Shown here: one piece after another, positions 43,700 through 52,515 of the stretch
Layout of the letters: each line of letters begins with the position of its first letter
Position numbering within the stretch: the stretch's first letter is position 1
DNA from: Prevotella sp. tf2-5
GTDB lineage: Bacteria; Bacteroidota; Bacteroidia; Bacteroidales; Bacteroidaceae
Reading direction: 5' to 3'
DNA length: 64,000 nt
Assembly (NCBI RefSeq): GCF_900115435.1
Contig: NZ_FOWK01000002.1
Location: forward strand, 124,001 to 188,000
The notes under the pieces: model-generated
What the model saw: the letters and a program-made list of their open reading frames with translations, nothing else
Database searches by the model: none
Told to the model about the DNA's origin: nothing
Translations under genes and position numbers: made by a program

Positions 43700-44050
43700 A
43701 TGAACTTTACTTTGTTAATTACCGTTATCTTGACGGCTGTAACATTGGTGGCAGGAGCTTACGTCATTGCGAAGCTGATAGGTCCGCGATCTTACAACAA
43801 GATAAAAGGTGAACCATACGAGTGCGGTATCCCGACACACGGAACATCTTGGTTGCCTTTTACAGTAGGATTCTACCTGTTTGCCATCTTGTTCCTCATG
43901 TTTGATGTGGAGACTGTCTTCCTTTATCCATGGGCTGTCGTCGTGAAGGATTTTGGAGCTGCGGCATTGCTGAGCATCGGCTTCTTCCTGGTCGTATTAG
44001 TATTCGGGCTTGCGTATGCCTGGAGGAAAGGAGATTTGGAATGGAAGTAA
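43700..44050 (+). CDS. nuoA: NADH-quinone oxidoreductase subunit A
   Basis: A 116-residue inner-membrane subunit with three helices. The loop KGEPYECGIPTHG carries the conserved E-C-G, followed by LFLMFDVETVFLYPWAV. First gene of a ten-gene complex I operon. The nuoB ATG lies 10 nt inside its 3' end. Confidence 0.95.
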   Translation: MNFTLLITVILTAVTLVAGAYVIAKLIGPRSYNKIKGEPYECGIPTHGTSWLPFTVGFYLFAILFLMFDVETVFLYPWAVVVKDFGAAALLSIGFFLVVLVFGLAYAWRKGDLEWK

Positions 44051-44799
44051 GGAAACCCTACATTAAGAGCATTCCTTATGAGGAATGGAACGACAATGAG
44101 TCGCTGGATAAGTTAGTCGATGAACTCCAACAGGGAGGTACTAACGTTATTGTTGGCTCGCTGGACAAACTCATCAATTGGGGACGTGCTAATTCCTTGT
44201 GGTCATTGACTTTCGCTACCTCATGCTGTGGTATTGAGTTTATGGCATGCGGATGTTCCCGTTATGACTTTGCCCGTTTTGGTTTTGAGGTTACTCGTAA
44301 CTCTCCCCGTCAGGCAGACTTGATCATGTGTGCTGGAACCATCACTCATAAAATGGCACCGGCATTGAAACGCTTGTATGACGAGATGGCTGAGCCAAAA
44401 TATGTGATAGCTGTTGGAGGCTGTGCTATCAGCGGTGGTCCCTTCAAGTCTAGTTATCACGTTGTGAAGGGTATTGAGGAGATTGTACCTGTCGATGTAT
44501 TCATCCCTGGTTGTCCTCCCCGTCCAGAGGCTATCATGTATGGCATGATGCAGTTACAGCGTAAAGTGAAGATTGAGAAGTTCTTTGGTGGTGCTAACCA
44601 TAAGCAGACGGCTGAGGAAAAAGCGCTTGGTGTTTCTAACGAAGAACTGACGTATCGCAATAAACTCGGTGACCATCGCCGTGAAAAGGCAGGCGATGGC
44701 ATGTTGGGAAATCCTATTGTGGTTACGGATGTTCCTAAAGAGTTCATTGACGAATTGAAGAACTCAAAAGTGGAAGAAGGAAAGGAGACAGCCGTATGA
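44041..44799 (+). CDS. nuoB: NADH-quinone oxidoreductase subunit B
   Basis: A 252-residue peripheral subunit that binds the terminal iron-sulfur cluster N2. Cluster ligands are visible in ATSCCGIEFMACGC, in LIMCAGTITHKMAP and in FIPGCPPRPEA. ATG 44041 (MEVRKPYIKS) overlaps nuoA by 10 nt. The C-terminal 70 residues (EKFFGGANHKQTAEE onward) extend past the usual NuoB core. Two extra Cys in MACGC (where MATGA is common) are notable. nuoCD overlaps the stop by four bases. Confidence 0.95.
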   Translation: MEVRKPYIKSIPYEEWNDNESLDKLVDELQQGGTNVIVGSLDKLINWGRANSLWSLTFATSCCGIEFMACGCSRYDFARFGFEVTRNSPRQADLIMCAGTITHKMAPALKRLYDEMAEPKYVIAVGGCAISGGPFKSSYHVVKGIEEIVPVDVFIPGCPPRPEAIMYGMMQLQRKVKIEKFFGGANHKQTAEEKALGVSNEELTYRNKLGDHRREKAGDGMLGNPIVVTDVPKEFIDELKNSKVEEGKETAV

Positions 44800-46409
44800 A
44801 GTTAGATTTCTTATCATTCGAATACGACAAGTTCGTCTCTGAGATGCAGAACTTGAAAGAGAAGAAGCATTTTGACTATCTTGTAACGATTGTCGGTGAA
44901 GACTTTGGACCGGAAGAAGGTTTGGGGTGTATTTATATCCTTGAGAATACGGAGACTCATGAGCGTTGTTCCGTTAAGATGCTTGCCAGAACGCAGCTTT
45001 GTGGTGACGGCATCGCTTCCAATGGAATTGGTGAGTCAGACGGTCAGGTAGTTCCTTATCTGCCCACGGTCATTCATATTTGGAAAGTGGCAGATTTATT
45101 GGAGCGTGAGGTCTATGATTTCTATGGTATCGTGTTCATCGGTCATCCGGATATGCGCCGCCTTTTCCTTAGAAACGATTTCAAAGGATATCCTTTCCGT
45201 AAGGACTGGGTGTTTGATGATAGCTATACGTTGGCAGACGATGTGGAGACTGATTATGGACTAGAGTATTATTTCGACCGTGACGGTAACTTGCAGTCGA
45301 AGCATAATAAACTCTTCACAAGTGATGACTATGTTATCAATATCGGTCCTCAGCACCCTTCAACCCATGGTGTGCTCCGTCTGCAGACCGTACTTGATGG
45401 TGAGACGGTGAAACGTGTATATCCACATCTGGGCTATATTCATCGTGGTATCGAGAAAATGTGTGAGAGCATGACCTATCCACAGACGTTGGCTTTGACC
45501 GATCGTTTGAACTACCTCTCCGCAATGATGCATCGTCATGCATTGGTAGGTGTCATAGAGGAGGGTATGGGTGTTGAACTCACAGACCGTATCAAGTATA
45601 TCCGTACCATAATGGATGAGCTGCAGCGTATTGACTCCCATCTGTTGTATGTCGGTTGCTGCGCTCAAGACATGGGTGCTTTGACAGCTTTCCTGTATTC
45701 AATGCGCGATCGTGAGCATGTGCTCAACTGTATGGAGGAGACTACAGGCGGTCGCCTGATTCAGAACTATTATCGTATTGGTGGCTTGCAAGACGATATT
45801 GATCCGAACTTTGTGAAGAACGTGAAAGATCTGGTGAAGTACTTGAAGCCTATGATTCAAGAGTATGTGGATGTGTTTGGTGATAATATCATTACTCACA
45901 ATCGTTTTGAGAAAGTTGGTCCGATGGACAAGGAAGATTGTATCAGCTATGCGGTCACTGGTCCTGCCGGTCGCGCTGCTGGTTGGAAGAATGATGTCCG
46001 TAAGAACCATCCATACGACATGTACGATAAGGTAGAGTGGGAGCAGGTTATCATGACGGGCTGTGACACAATGGACCGTTATACCTGCCATATCAATGAG
46101 ATGTATCAGAGCCTGCATATCATCGAACAACTGATTGATAACATCCCAGAGGGCGAATTCTATGTGAAGCAAAAGCCGATTATCAAAGTGCCAGAGGGAC
46201 AGTGGTACTTCTCTGTTGAGGGTGCCAGTGGTGAGTTCGGTGTTTATCTTGACTCTCGTGGCGACAAGAGTCCGTACCGTTTGAAGATGCGCCCGATGGG
46301 CTTGTCTCTGACAGGTGCTCTTGACCCGATGCTGCGTGGTCAGAAGATTGCCGACCTGGTGGCTACGGGCGCAGCTATTGACTTTGTGATTCCTGATATC
46401 GACAGATAG
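44796..46409 (+). CDS. nuoCD: fused NADH-quinone oxidoreductase subunit C/D
   Basis: A 537-residue fusion: NuoC-like N-terminus (~1-165; VVPYLPTVIHIWKVADLLEREVYDFYGI, LRNDFKGYPFRKDW) joined to NuoD (~175-537; NIGPQHPSTHGVLRL, LGYIHRGIEKMCE, RLNYLSAMMHRH, GPAGRAAGWKNDVRKNHPYD). NuoD helps form the quinone site with NuoB. The fusion is the normal form in Bacteroidota and some other phyla, not a frameshift artefact. Confidence 0.95.
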   Translation: MKLDFLSFEYDKFVSEMQNLKEKKHFDYLVTIVGEDFGPEEGLGCIYILENTETHERCSVKMLARTQLCGDGIASNGIGESDGQVVPYLPTVIHIWKVADLLEREVYDFYGIVFIGHPDMRRLFLRNDFKGYPFRKDWVFDDSYTLADDVETDYGLEYYFDRDGNLQSKHNKLFTSDDYVINIGPQHPSTHGVLRLQTVLDGETVKRVYPHLGYIHRGIEKMCESMTYPQTLALTDRLNYLSAMMHRHALVGVIEEGMGVELTDRIKYIRTIMDELQRIDSHLLYVGCCAQDMGALTAFLYSMRDREHVLNCMEETTGGRLIQNYYRIGGLQDDIDPNFVKNVKDLVKYLKPMIQEYVDVFGDNIITHNRFEKVGPMDKEDCISYAVTGPAGRAAGWKNDVRKNHPYDMYDKVEWEQVIMTGCDTMDRYTCHINEMYQSLHIIEQLIDNIPEGEFYVKQKPIIKVPEGQWYFSVEGASGEFGVYLDSRGDKSPYRLKMRPMGLSLTGALDPMLRGQKIADLVATGAAIDFVIPDIDR

Positions 46410-46447
46410 TTGGAAAATTGAATATTTGAATAATTGAAAGTAAGATT

Positions 46448-47533
46448 ATGTTCGACTTTTCTATAGTTACACAATGGTTCGACAATCTGCTGCGTCAGAC
46501 ACTGGGGTTAGGAGATTTCTTGTCGATATTGATAGAATGTGTGCTGGTAGGTGTCATTATCCTGACGGCTTATGCGCTTATCGCCATGGTTCTGATTTTT
46601 ATGGAACGTAAGGTATGTGCCTATTTCCAATGCCGTTTGGGCCCGATGCGTGTCGGCTATTGGGGATTGCTGCAGGTTCTTGCCGATGTGTTGAAGATGC
46701 TCATCAAAGAGATCTTCTTCGTCGACAAGGCTGATAAGTTCCTGTATATTGTTGCCCCAATCCTTGTTGTCATCGGTTCTGTGGGTGCCTTTGCGTTCCT
46801 TCCATGGAACAATGGTGCCACTATCCTTGACTTCAATGTGGGCATATTCCTCTTGACGGCAATCTCTTCAATAGGTATTGTCGGTATCTTCTTGGCTGGA
46901 TGGGGTTCTAATAATAAGTACTCCGTGGTATCTGCTATGCGTAGTGCCGTACAGATGATTTCCTATGAGATGTCTCTCTGTCTTTGTCTGATTACCGCTG
47001 TTATCCTGACGGGTACAATGCAGGTGTCTGGCATCGTAGAGGCCCAGACTGGTCCTTTTAAATGGTTGATATGTCAGGGGCATATTCCTGCCATCCTTGC
47101 TTTTCTGACATTCTTGATTGCTGGAAATGCAGAAGCAAACCGTGGTCCGTTTGACATGGCGGAGGCTGAGAGCGAATTGACTGCTGGTCATCATACTGAG
47201 TATAGTGGTATGGGATTCGGCTATTTCTATCTTGCCGAGTTTATGAACTTGTTTATCACGGCAGGAATTGCCGCTACTGTGTTCTTGGGTGGATGGGCTC
47301 CAATCAATATTGGTGTGGACGGCTTTGACGCTGTCATGAACTATATCCCTGGTATCGTGTGGTTCTTGGGCAAGACCTTTGCTCTGGTATGGATACTGAT
47401 GTGGATTAAGTGGACTTTCCCCCGTCTGCGTATTGACCAGATTCTGAAACTTGAATGGAAATATCTGATGCCGCTGTCTCTCTTCAATCTTGTGTTGATG
47501 ACTGTCGTGGTGGCTTTGGGCTGGTATCTATAG
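46448..47533 (+). CDS. nuoH: NADH-quinone oxidoreductase subunit H
   Basis: A 361-residue membrane subunit forming the quinone tunnel. RKVCAYFQCRLGPMRVGYWGLLQVLADVLKMLIKE and GNAEANRGPFDMAEAESELTAGHHTEYSGM are family signatures; late KWTFPRLRIDQILKLEWKYLMPLSL is conserved too. It starts 38 nt after nuoCD. Confidence 0.96.
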   Translation: MFDFSIVTQWFDNLLRQTLGLGDFLSILIECVLVGVIILTAYALIAMVLIFMERKVCAYFQCRLGPMRVGYWGLLQVLADVLKMLIKEIFFVDKADKFLYIVAPILVVIGSVGAFAFLPWNNGATILDFNVGIFLLTAISSIGIVGIFLAGWGSNNKYSVVSAMRSAVQMISYEMSLCLCLITAVILTGTMQVSGIVEAQTGPFKWLICQGHIPAILAFLTFLIAGNAEANRGPFDMAEAESELTAGHHTEYSGMGFGYFYLAEFMNLFITAGIAATVFLGGWAPINIGVDGFDAVMNYIPGIVWFLGKTFALVWILMWIKWTFPRLRIDQILKLEWKYLMPLSLFNLVLMTVVVALGWYL

Positions 47534-47572
47534 TCACTATAGTTCCTGTAATCCCTATAGTAACTATTAAAT
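47528..47572. repeat. 9-bp CTATAG tandem repeat between nuoH and nuoI
   Basis: Five 9-bp steps start at 47528, 47537, 47546, 47555 and 47564, each beginning CTATAG or a variant (CTGTAA, CTATTA). The first unit supplies the nuoH stop. CTATAG is itself a palindrome. A second array of the same kind follows nuoL. Confidence 0.8.
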
Positions 47573-47581
47573 GAAAGAATA

Positions 47582-48127
47582 ATGGAAGATAATAAAACAT
47601 ATTTCGGAGAGATCGGGCATGCCCTGAAGACGCTTGCTACCGGAATGAAGATTACTTGGAAGGAATATTTCAAGGATTTCTTCACCAACAAGTCGACGGA
47701 GCAGTATCCCGAGAACCGCAAGACAACGCTGCATGTGGCAAAGCGTCATCGTGGGCGTTTGGTCTTTAAGCGTAATGAGGACGGTTCATATAAATGTACG
47801 GCATGTACTTTGTGTGAGAAGTCATGCCCCAATGGTACCATCAAGATTGCATCTCACATGCAGGAGGATCCTGAGACGGGAAAAAAGAAGAAGGTGCTTG
47901 ACGACTATCTCTATGATTTGGGTGACTGTATGTTCTGTCAGTTGTGTACCAACGCATGTAATTTCGATGCCATCGAATTTACGAATGACTTCGAGAATGC
48001 GGTATTTGACCGTAGTAAGTTGGTGCTTCATTTAGACAAAGAGGTATATCAAGGTGGTTCCCTGCCCAATCTGTTAGAGGGCGGTGCTGATTTTGAGATT
48101 GGTAAGTTTAATACTAAAACGAAGTAA
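47582..48127 (+). CDS. nuoI: NADH-quinone oxidoreductase subunit I
   Basis: A 181-residue 8Fe ferredoxin-like subunit. Two 4Fe-4S motifs are present: CTACTLCEKSCP (~65-76) and CMFCQLCTNAC (~112-122). It passes electrons to NuoB. With NuoEFG absent this subunit may be the docking point for the electron donor. Starts 48 nt after nuoH; the gap is a 9-bp repeat array. Confidence 0.95.
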   Translation: MEDNKTYFGEIGHALKTLATGMKITWKEYFKDFFTNKSTEQYPENRKTTLHVAKRHRGRLVFKRNEDGSYKCTACTLCEKSCPNGTIKIASHMQEDPETGKKKKVLDDYLYDLGDCMFCQLCTNACNFDAIEFTNDFENAVFDRSKLVLHLDKEVYQGGSLPNLLEGGADFEIGKFNTKTK

Positions 48128-48132
48128 GGACT

Positions 48133-48654
48133 ATGGCAAATTTAATCATGTTTGGCATTCTTGCTGTTGTCATTATCGGCTCTGCCCTGATGTGTGTGAT
48201 GACAACGAGAATCATGCGAGCCGCAACATTCATGTTGTTCGTGCTCTTAGGTGTGGCAGGTCTTTACTTCCTGCTTGACTATACGTTTTTAGGTGCTGCC
48301 CAGGTGGCTGTCTATGCTGGCGGTGTGACGATGATTTTCGTCTTTGCCATCCAGTTGGTGAGCAAGCGTTCGCTTCAGGGTACTATAGAACGTATCAAAC
48401 TCAGCCGTGTCCTTTGGGGCGGTTTATTGAGTGTGATAGGCTGCGCCGTTGTCATCTTGGTGTTATTGAAGAATCAATTTATGTATACAGCCATGGCAAT
48501 GCCTGATGAGGAGGTGCCGATGAAAAAGATTGGTATGGCTCTTGTGGGAGCGGATAAGTATCAGTACATCCTTCCTTTTGAGTTTATCTCTTTATTCCTG
48601 CTTGCCTGTATTATCGGTGGCTTGGTTATTGCAAGAAAGGAGGAGAACAAATAA
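48133..48654 (+). CDS. nuoJ: NADH-quinone oxidoreductase subunit J
   Basis: A 173-residue membrane subunit with five helices. TRIMRAATFMLFVLLGVAGLYFLLDYTFLGAAQVAVYAGGVTMIFVFAIQL contains the conserved A-x-Q-V-x-V-Y-A-G-G segment. Its stop overlaps the nuoK ATG by one base. Confidence 0.94.
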   Translation: MANLIMFGILAVVIIGSALMCVMTTRIMRAATFMLFVLLGVAGLYFLLDYTFLGAAQVAVYAGGVTMIFVFAIQLVSKRSLQGTIERIKLSRVLWGGLLSVIGCAVVILVLLKNQFMYTAMAMPDEEVPMKKIGMALVGADKYQYILPFEFISLFLLACIIGGLVIARKEENK

Positions 48655-48962
48655 TGGTACCTGTAGAATATTATTTTGTGCTGAGTGCACTATTGTTCTT
48701 TATCGGCGTTTTTGGATTTATTACCCGTCGGAACTTGGTTGCTATGCTCATCTCTGTAGAGTTGGTACTTAATGCCGTCGATATTAATTTCGCAGCATTC
48801 AACCGCCTGCTCTATCCTGGCTCTATGGAAGGAATGTTTATGACATTGTTTGCCATTGGAGTTTGTGCGGCAGAGTGTGCTGTGGCTATTGCAATTATCA
48901 TCAATGTATATCGCAATTTCAAGAGCGATACTGTTGACAGTATTAAGAATATGAAATGGTAA
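48654..48962 (+). CDS. nuoK: NADH-quinone oxidoreductase subunit K
   Basis: A 102-residue three-helix membrane subunit. LVAMLISVELVLNAVDINFAAF holds the conserved helix-2 Glu and FAIGVCAAECAVAIAIIINVYR the second. The nuoL ATG follows immediately. Confidence 0.95.
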   Translation: MVPVEYYFVLSALLFFIGVFGFITRRNLVAMLISVELVLNAVDINFAAFNRLLYPGSMEGMFMTLFAIGVCAAECAVAIAIIINVYRNFKSDTVDSIKNMKW

Positions 48963-50960
48963 ATGGTTATGGAGATATATAGTTATTCATTTCTAATCCT
49001 TCTGCTGCCAGCGCTTTCGTTTGTGATACTTGCGTTGGCTGGTATGAAGATGTCACATAAGACCGCTGGTCTTATAGGTACTACATCTTTGGGACTGGTA
49101 ACGGTATTGTCTTATATGACGGCATTCGCTTATTTTAGTGCGGACCGTCTTGCTAATGGTACCTTTGCTACCATCGTTCCCTACAACTTCACCTGGCTGC
49201 CTTTGGGTAACCTGCATTTTGACATGGGTATCCTGTTGGATCCTATCTCAGTGATGATGCTTATCGTCATCAGCACGGTGTCGTTCATGGTACATATTTA
49301 CTCTTTCGGCTATATGCATGGTGAGAAGGGTTTCCAGCGTTACTACGCCTTCCTCTCGCTGTTCACGATGTCTATGCTCGGACTCGTACTTGCCACGAAT
49401 ATCTTCCAGATGTATACGTTCTGGGAGTTGGTAGGTGTGTCATCTTACTTGCTGATTGGTTTCTACTATCCTTTGAAGCCAGCTATTGCCGCTTCTAAGA
49501 AGGCATTCATCGTGACTCGTTTCGCTGATATGTTCTTCCTTATTGGTATCCTGCTCTTCGGTTACTATACAGACTCATTCAGTTTCTCCTTTGCTGGAGA
49601 TATCGTGATGGGACAAGGCACTACACCGTTTATCGAGGGTAATGCTGCGAAGGCAATGGCAGCAGGAGCGTTTATCCTGCCTACCGCTCTGGTACTGATG
49701 TTCATCGGTGGTGCCGGTAAGAGTGCGATGTTCCCGTTGCATATCTGGTTGCCTGATGCCATGGAGGGTCCAACTCCTGTATCTGCATTGATCCATGCTG
49801 CCACGATGGTGGTCGCTGGTGTGTTCCAGATTGCCCGTATGTTCCCTTTGTGGGTGGAGTATGCACAGCCTCAAATGAGTATTGTGGTATGGGTCGGTGT
49901 CTTCACCGCCTTCTATGCCGCTGCTGTTGCTTGTGCCCAGAGTGATATCAAGCGTGTACTTGCTTTCTCCACCATCTCGCAGATTGCTTTTATGATGGTG
50001 GCACTGGGTGTTTCTCTTCCTGGTCATGAGGCTGTCCTTGACAACCATGCACAATTAGGTTTCATGGCAGGTATGTTCCATTTGTTCACCCATGCCATGT
50101 TCAAGGCTTGTCTGTTCTTGGGCGCGGGATGTATTATCCACGCAGTTCATTCTAATGAGATGGCGATGATGGGTGGCTTGCGTAAGTATATGCCGATAAC
50201 GAATATCACGTTCTTGATCTCTTGTTTCGCTATCGCAGGTATTCCTTTCTTCTCTGGCTTTAGTTCGAAGGATGAGATTATCACAGCGTGTTTCGCCTAT
50301 AGTCCTGTCGTAGGATGGATCATGACGGGTATTGCAGCTATGACGGCTTTCTATATGTTCCGCCTGTACTACGGTATATTCTGGGGTACGGAGAACAAGG
50401 AGGCACATGCGCATCATACACCTCATGAGGCTCCTGCTACGATGACTATTCCTCTGATTGTGCTTTGTGTAATTACGATGGGAGTAGGTATTTATACTAC
50501 TATCGCAGGTTTCGCAGGGTGGGGCGGCTCTTTCGGTCAGTTTGTATCTGCCGCAGGAACCAACTATACCATTCATTTCGATACACAGATCGCATTGACC
50601 TCTACCGTTATCGCGATTCTGAGTATCTGTCTTGCCACCTATATCTATAAAGGAGAGAGCCAGCCGATTGCCGACCGTCTGTATAAACAGTTCCCGCGTC
50701 TGCATCAGGCAGCCTATAAGCGTTTCTATCAGGATGAGATCTGGCAGTATGTCACTCACCGTATTATCTTCCGTTGTATCTCCAAGCCTGTTGCTTGGTT
50801 CGACCGTCATGTCGTTGACGGCACCTTCAACTTTATGGCATGGGGAGCTAATGAGGCAGGTGAGTCGTTGCGTCCTTGGCAGAGTGGTGATGTTCGTCAG
50901 TATGCCGTATGGTTCCTGACAGGCACTGTTGCATTAACATTAATACTATTGGCACTATAA
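48963..50960 (+). CDS. nuoL: NADH-quinone oxidoreductase subunit L
   Basis: A 665-residue antiporter-like proton-pumping subunit with about 16 helices. FWELVGVSSYLLIGFYYPLKPA, IGGAGKSAMFPLHIWLPDAMEGPTPVSALIHAATMVVAGV and FHLFTHAMFKACLFLGAGCIIH are signatures. The C-terminus after about residue 520 contains the amphipathic lateral-helix region. ATG 48963 directly abuts nuoK; Met3 is an alternative start. Confidence 0.95.
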   Translation: MVMEIYSYSFLILLLPALSFVILALAGMKMSHKTAGLIGTTSLGLVTVLSYMTAFAYFSADRLANGTFATIVPYNFTWLPLGNLHFDMGILLDPISVMMLIVISTVSFMVHIYSFGYMHGEKGFQRYYAFLSLFTMSMLGLVLATNIFQMYTFWELVGVSSYLLIGFYYPLKPAIAASKKAFIVTRFADMFFLIGILLFGYYTDSFSFSFAGDIVMGQGTTPFIEGNAAKAMAAGAFILPTALVLMFIGGAGKSAMFPLHIWLPDAMEGPTPVSALIHAATMVVAGVFQIARMFPLWVEYAQPQMSIVVWVGVFTAFYAAAVACAQSDIKRVLAFSTISQIAFMMVALGVSLPGHEAVLDNHAQLGFMAGMFHLFTHAMFKACLFLGAGCIIHAVHSNEMAMMGGLRKYMPITNITFLISCFAIAGIPFFSGFSSKDEIITACFAYSPVVGWIMTGIAAMTAFYMFRLYYGIFWGTENKEAHAHHTPHEAPATMTIPLIVLCVITMGVGIYTTIAGFAGWGGSFGQFVSAAGTNYTIHFDTQIALTSTVIAILSICLATYIYKGESQPIADRLYKQFPRLHQAAYKRFYQDEIWQYVTHRIIFRCISKPVAWFDRHVVDGTFNFMAWGANEAGESLRPWQSGDVRQYAVWFLTGTVALTLILLAL

Positions 50961-50997
50961 TACTATAGGTACTATAGACACTATAGGAACTATATTA
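50953..50997. repeat. 9-bp ACTATAG tandem repeat after nuoL
   Basis: Five 9-bp steps start at 50953, 50962, 50971, 50980 and 50989: three carry ACTATAG, the outer two ACTATA. Same unit family as the array after nuoH. The first unit includes the nuoL stop. Confidence 0.8.
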
Positions 50998-51016
50998 AAT
51001 AAAGAAGATAACAACA

Positions 51017-52498
51017 ATGAATATATTAAGTTTATTTGTGTTAATCCCGGCACTGATGCTGCTTTGCCTTTGGTTGGCGAAGAATCTTAATCAGGTGCGT
51101 GGCGTGATGGTGGCTGGTGCGTCGTGCTTACTCGCCCTGTCTATATGGCTGACCATCTATTTTATCCAGCAGCGTGCGGCAGGTAATACTGACGTGATGT
51201 TGCTGGCAGCATCCACACCGTGGTTCAAACCACTGAACATCGCCTACTCGGTAGGTGTTGACGGTATCTCTGTCGTGATGCTGTTGTTGTCAAGTATCAT
51301 CGTGTTCACAGGAACATTCGCCTCTTGGCAGTTGAAGCCGATGACGAAGGAGTATTTCCTGTGGTTCACGCTCCTTTCAACGGGTGTTTATGGTTTCTTC
51401 ATCTGCACGGACATGTTCACGATGTTCATGTTCTATGAGGTGGCTTTGATTCCGATGTATCTGTTGATTGGTGTGTGGGGTAGTGGTAACAAGGAGTATG
51501 CCGCAATGAAGTTGACCCTGATGCTGATGGGAGGTTCTGCCCTCTTGATTCTCGGTATCCTGGGTATCTACTATTACAGTGGTGCTACGACGATGAATGT
51601 CAATGAGATAGCTGCCATGCACAATATCCCTGTGGAGACACAGAAGGTGTTCTTCCCCTTCATCTTTATCGGATTCGGTGTTTTGGGAGCCTTGTTCCCC
51701 TTCCATACATGGTCACCTGATGGTCATGCCTCGGCACCTACGGCAGTGTCTATGCTGCATGCTGGCGTGTTGATGAAACTTGGAGGCTACGGCTGTTTCC
51801 GCGTTGCCATGTACCTGTTGCCGGATGCCGCCAACGAACTGGCATGGATTTTCTTGATCTTGACGACTATTTCTGTCGTATATGGTGCTTTCTCCGCTTG
51901 TGTACAGACCGACCTGAAATATATCAATGCTTACTCGTCTGTGTCACACTGTGGCTTAGTACTCTTCGCCCTGTTGATGATGACCAAGACATCCTGCACG
52001 GGTGCTATCCTGCAGATGCTCTCTCACGGTCTGATGACGGCACTCTTCTTCGCCCTCATCGGTATGATCTATGGACGAACCCATACCCGTGACATCCGTT
52101 ACTTGGACGGTCTGATGAAGATCATGCCATTCCTTGCTGTGGGTTATGTAGTGGCAGGTCTTGCCAACCTCGGTCTGCCGGGCTTCTCTGGTTTCATTGC
52201 TGAGATGACCATCTTCGTGGGTTCTTTCGAGAATCCCGACCAGTTCCATCGTGTCGCTACCATCATTGCTTGTACATCCATTGTCGTGACAGCCGTCTAT
52301 ATCCTCCGTGTGGTAGGTAAGATCCTGTATGGTGAGGTAAAGAACAAGCATTATCTGGAGTTGACGGATGCCACATGGGATGAGCGCGTTGCTGTTATCT
52401 GTCTCATCGCTTGTGTGGCAGGTCTTGGTCTGTTCCCCTTGTGGGCAAGTAACGTCATCTCTGATGCGGTAGGTCCTATTTTGGCTAACATTATTTAA
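51017..52498 (+). CDS. nuoM: NADH-quinone oxidoreductase subunit M
   Basis: A 493-residue antiporter-like membrane subunit. FMFYEVALIPMYLLIGVWGSGNKEYAAMKL, FPFHTWSPDGHASAPTAVSMLHAGVLMKLGGYG and LQMLSHGLMTALFFALIGMIYGRTHTRDI are typical. It starts 56 nt after nuoL, past the 9-bp repeats. Confidence 0.95.
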   Translation: MNILSLFVLIPALMLLCLWLAKNLNQVRGVMVAGASCLLALSIWLTIYFIQQRAAGNTDVMLLAASTPWFKPLNIAYSVGVDGISVVMLLLSSIIVFTGTFASWQLKPMTKEYFLWFTLLSTGVYGFFICTDMFTMFMFYEVALIPMYLLIGVWGSGNKEYAAMKLTLMLMGGSALLILGILGIYYYSGATTMNVNEIAAMHNIPVETQKVFFPFIFIGFGVLGALFPFHTWSPDGHASAPTAVSMLHAGVLMKLGGYGCFRVAMYLLPDAANELAWIFLILTTISVVYGAFSACVQTDLKYINAYSSVSHCGLVLFALLMMTKTSCTGAILQMLSHGLMTALFFALIGMIYGRTHTRDIRYLDGLMKIMPFLAVGYVVAGLANLGLPGFSGFIAEMTIFVGSFENPDQFHRVATIIACTSIVVTAVYILRVVGKILYGEVKNKHYLELTDATWDERVAVICLIACVAGLGLFPLWASNVISDAVGPILANII

Positions 52499-52515
52499 AA
52501 AGGAGGGTATAAGAT

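Noticed and set aside
44796-46409. NuoC/NuoD read-through or sequencing frameshift
   Set aside because: The fusion is the usual state in this phylum and the frame is continuous.
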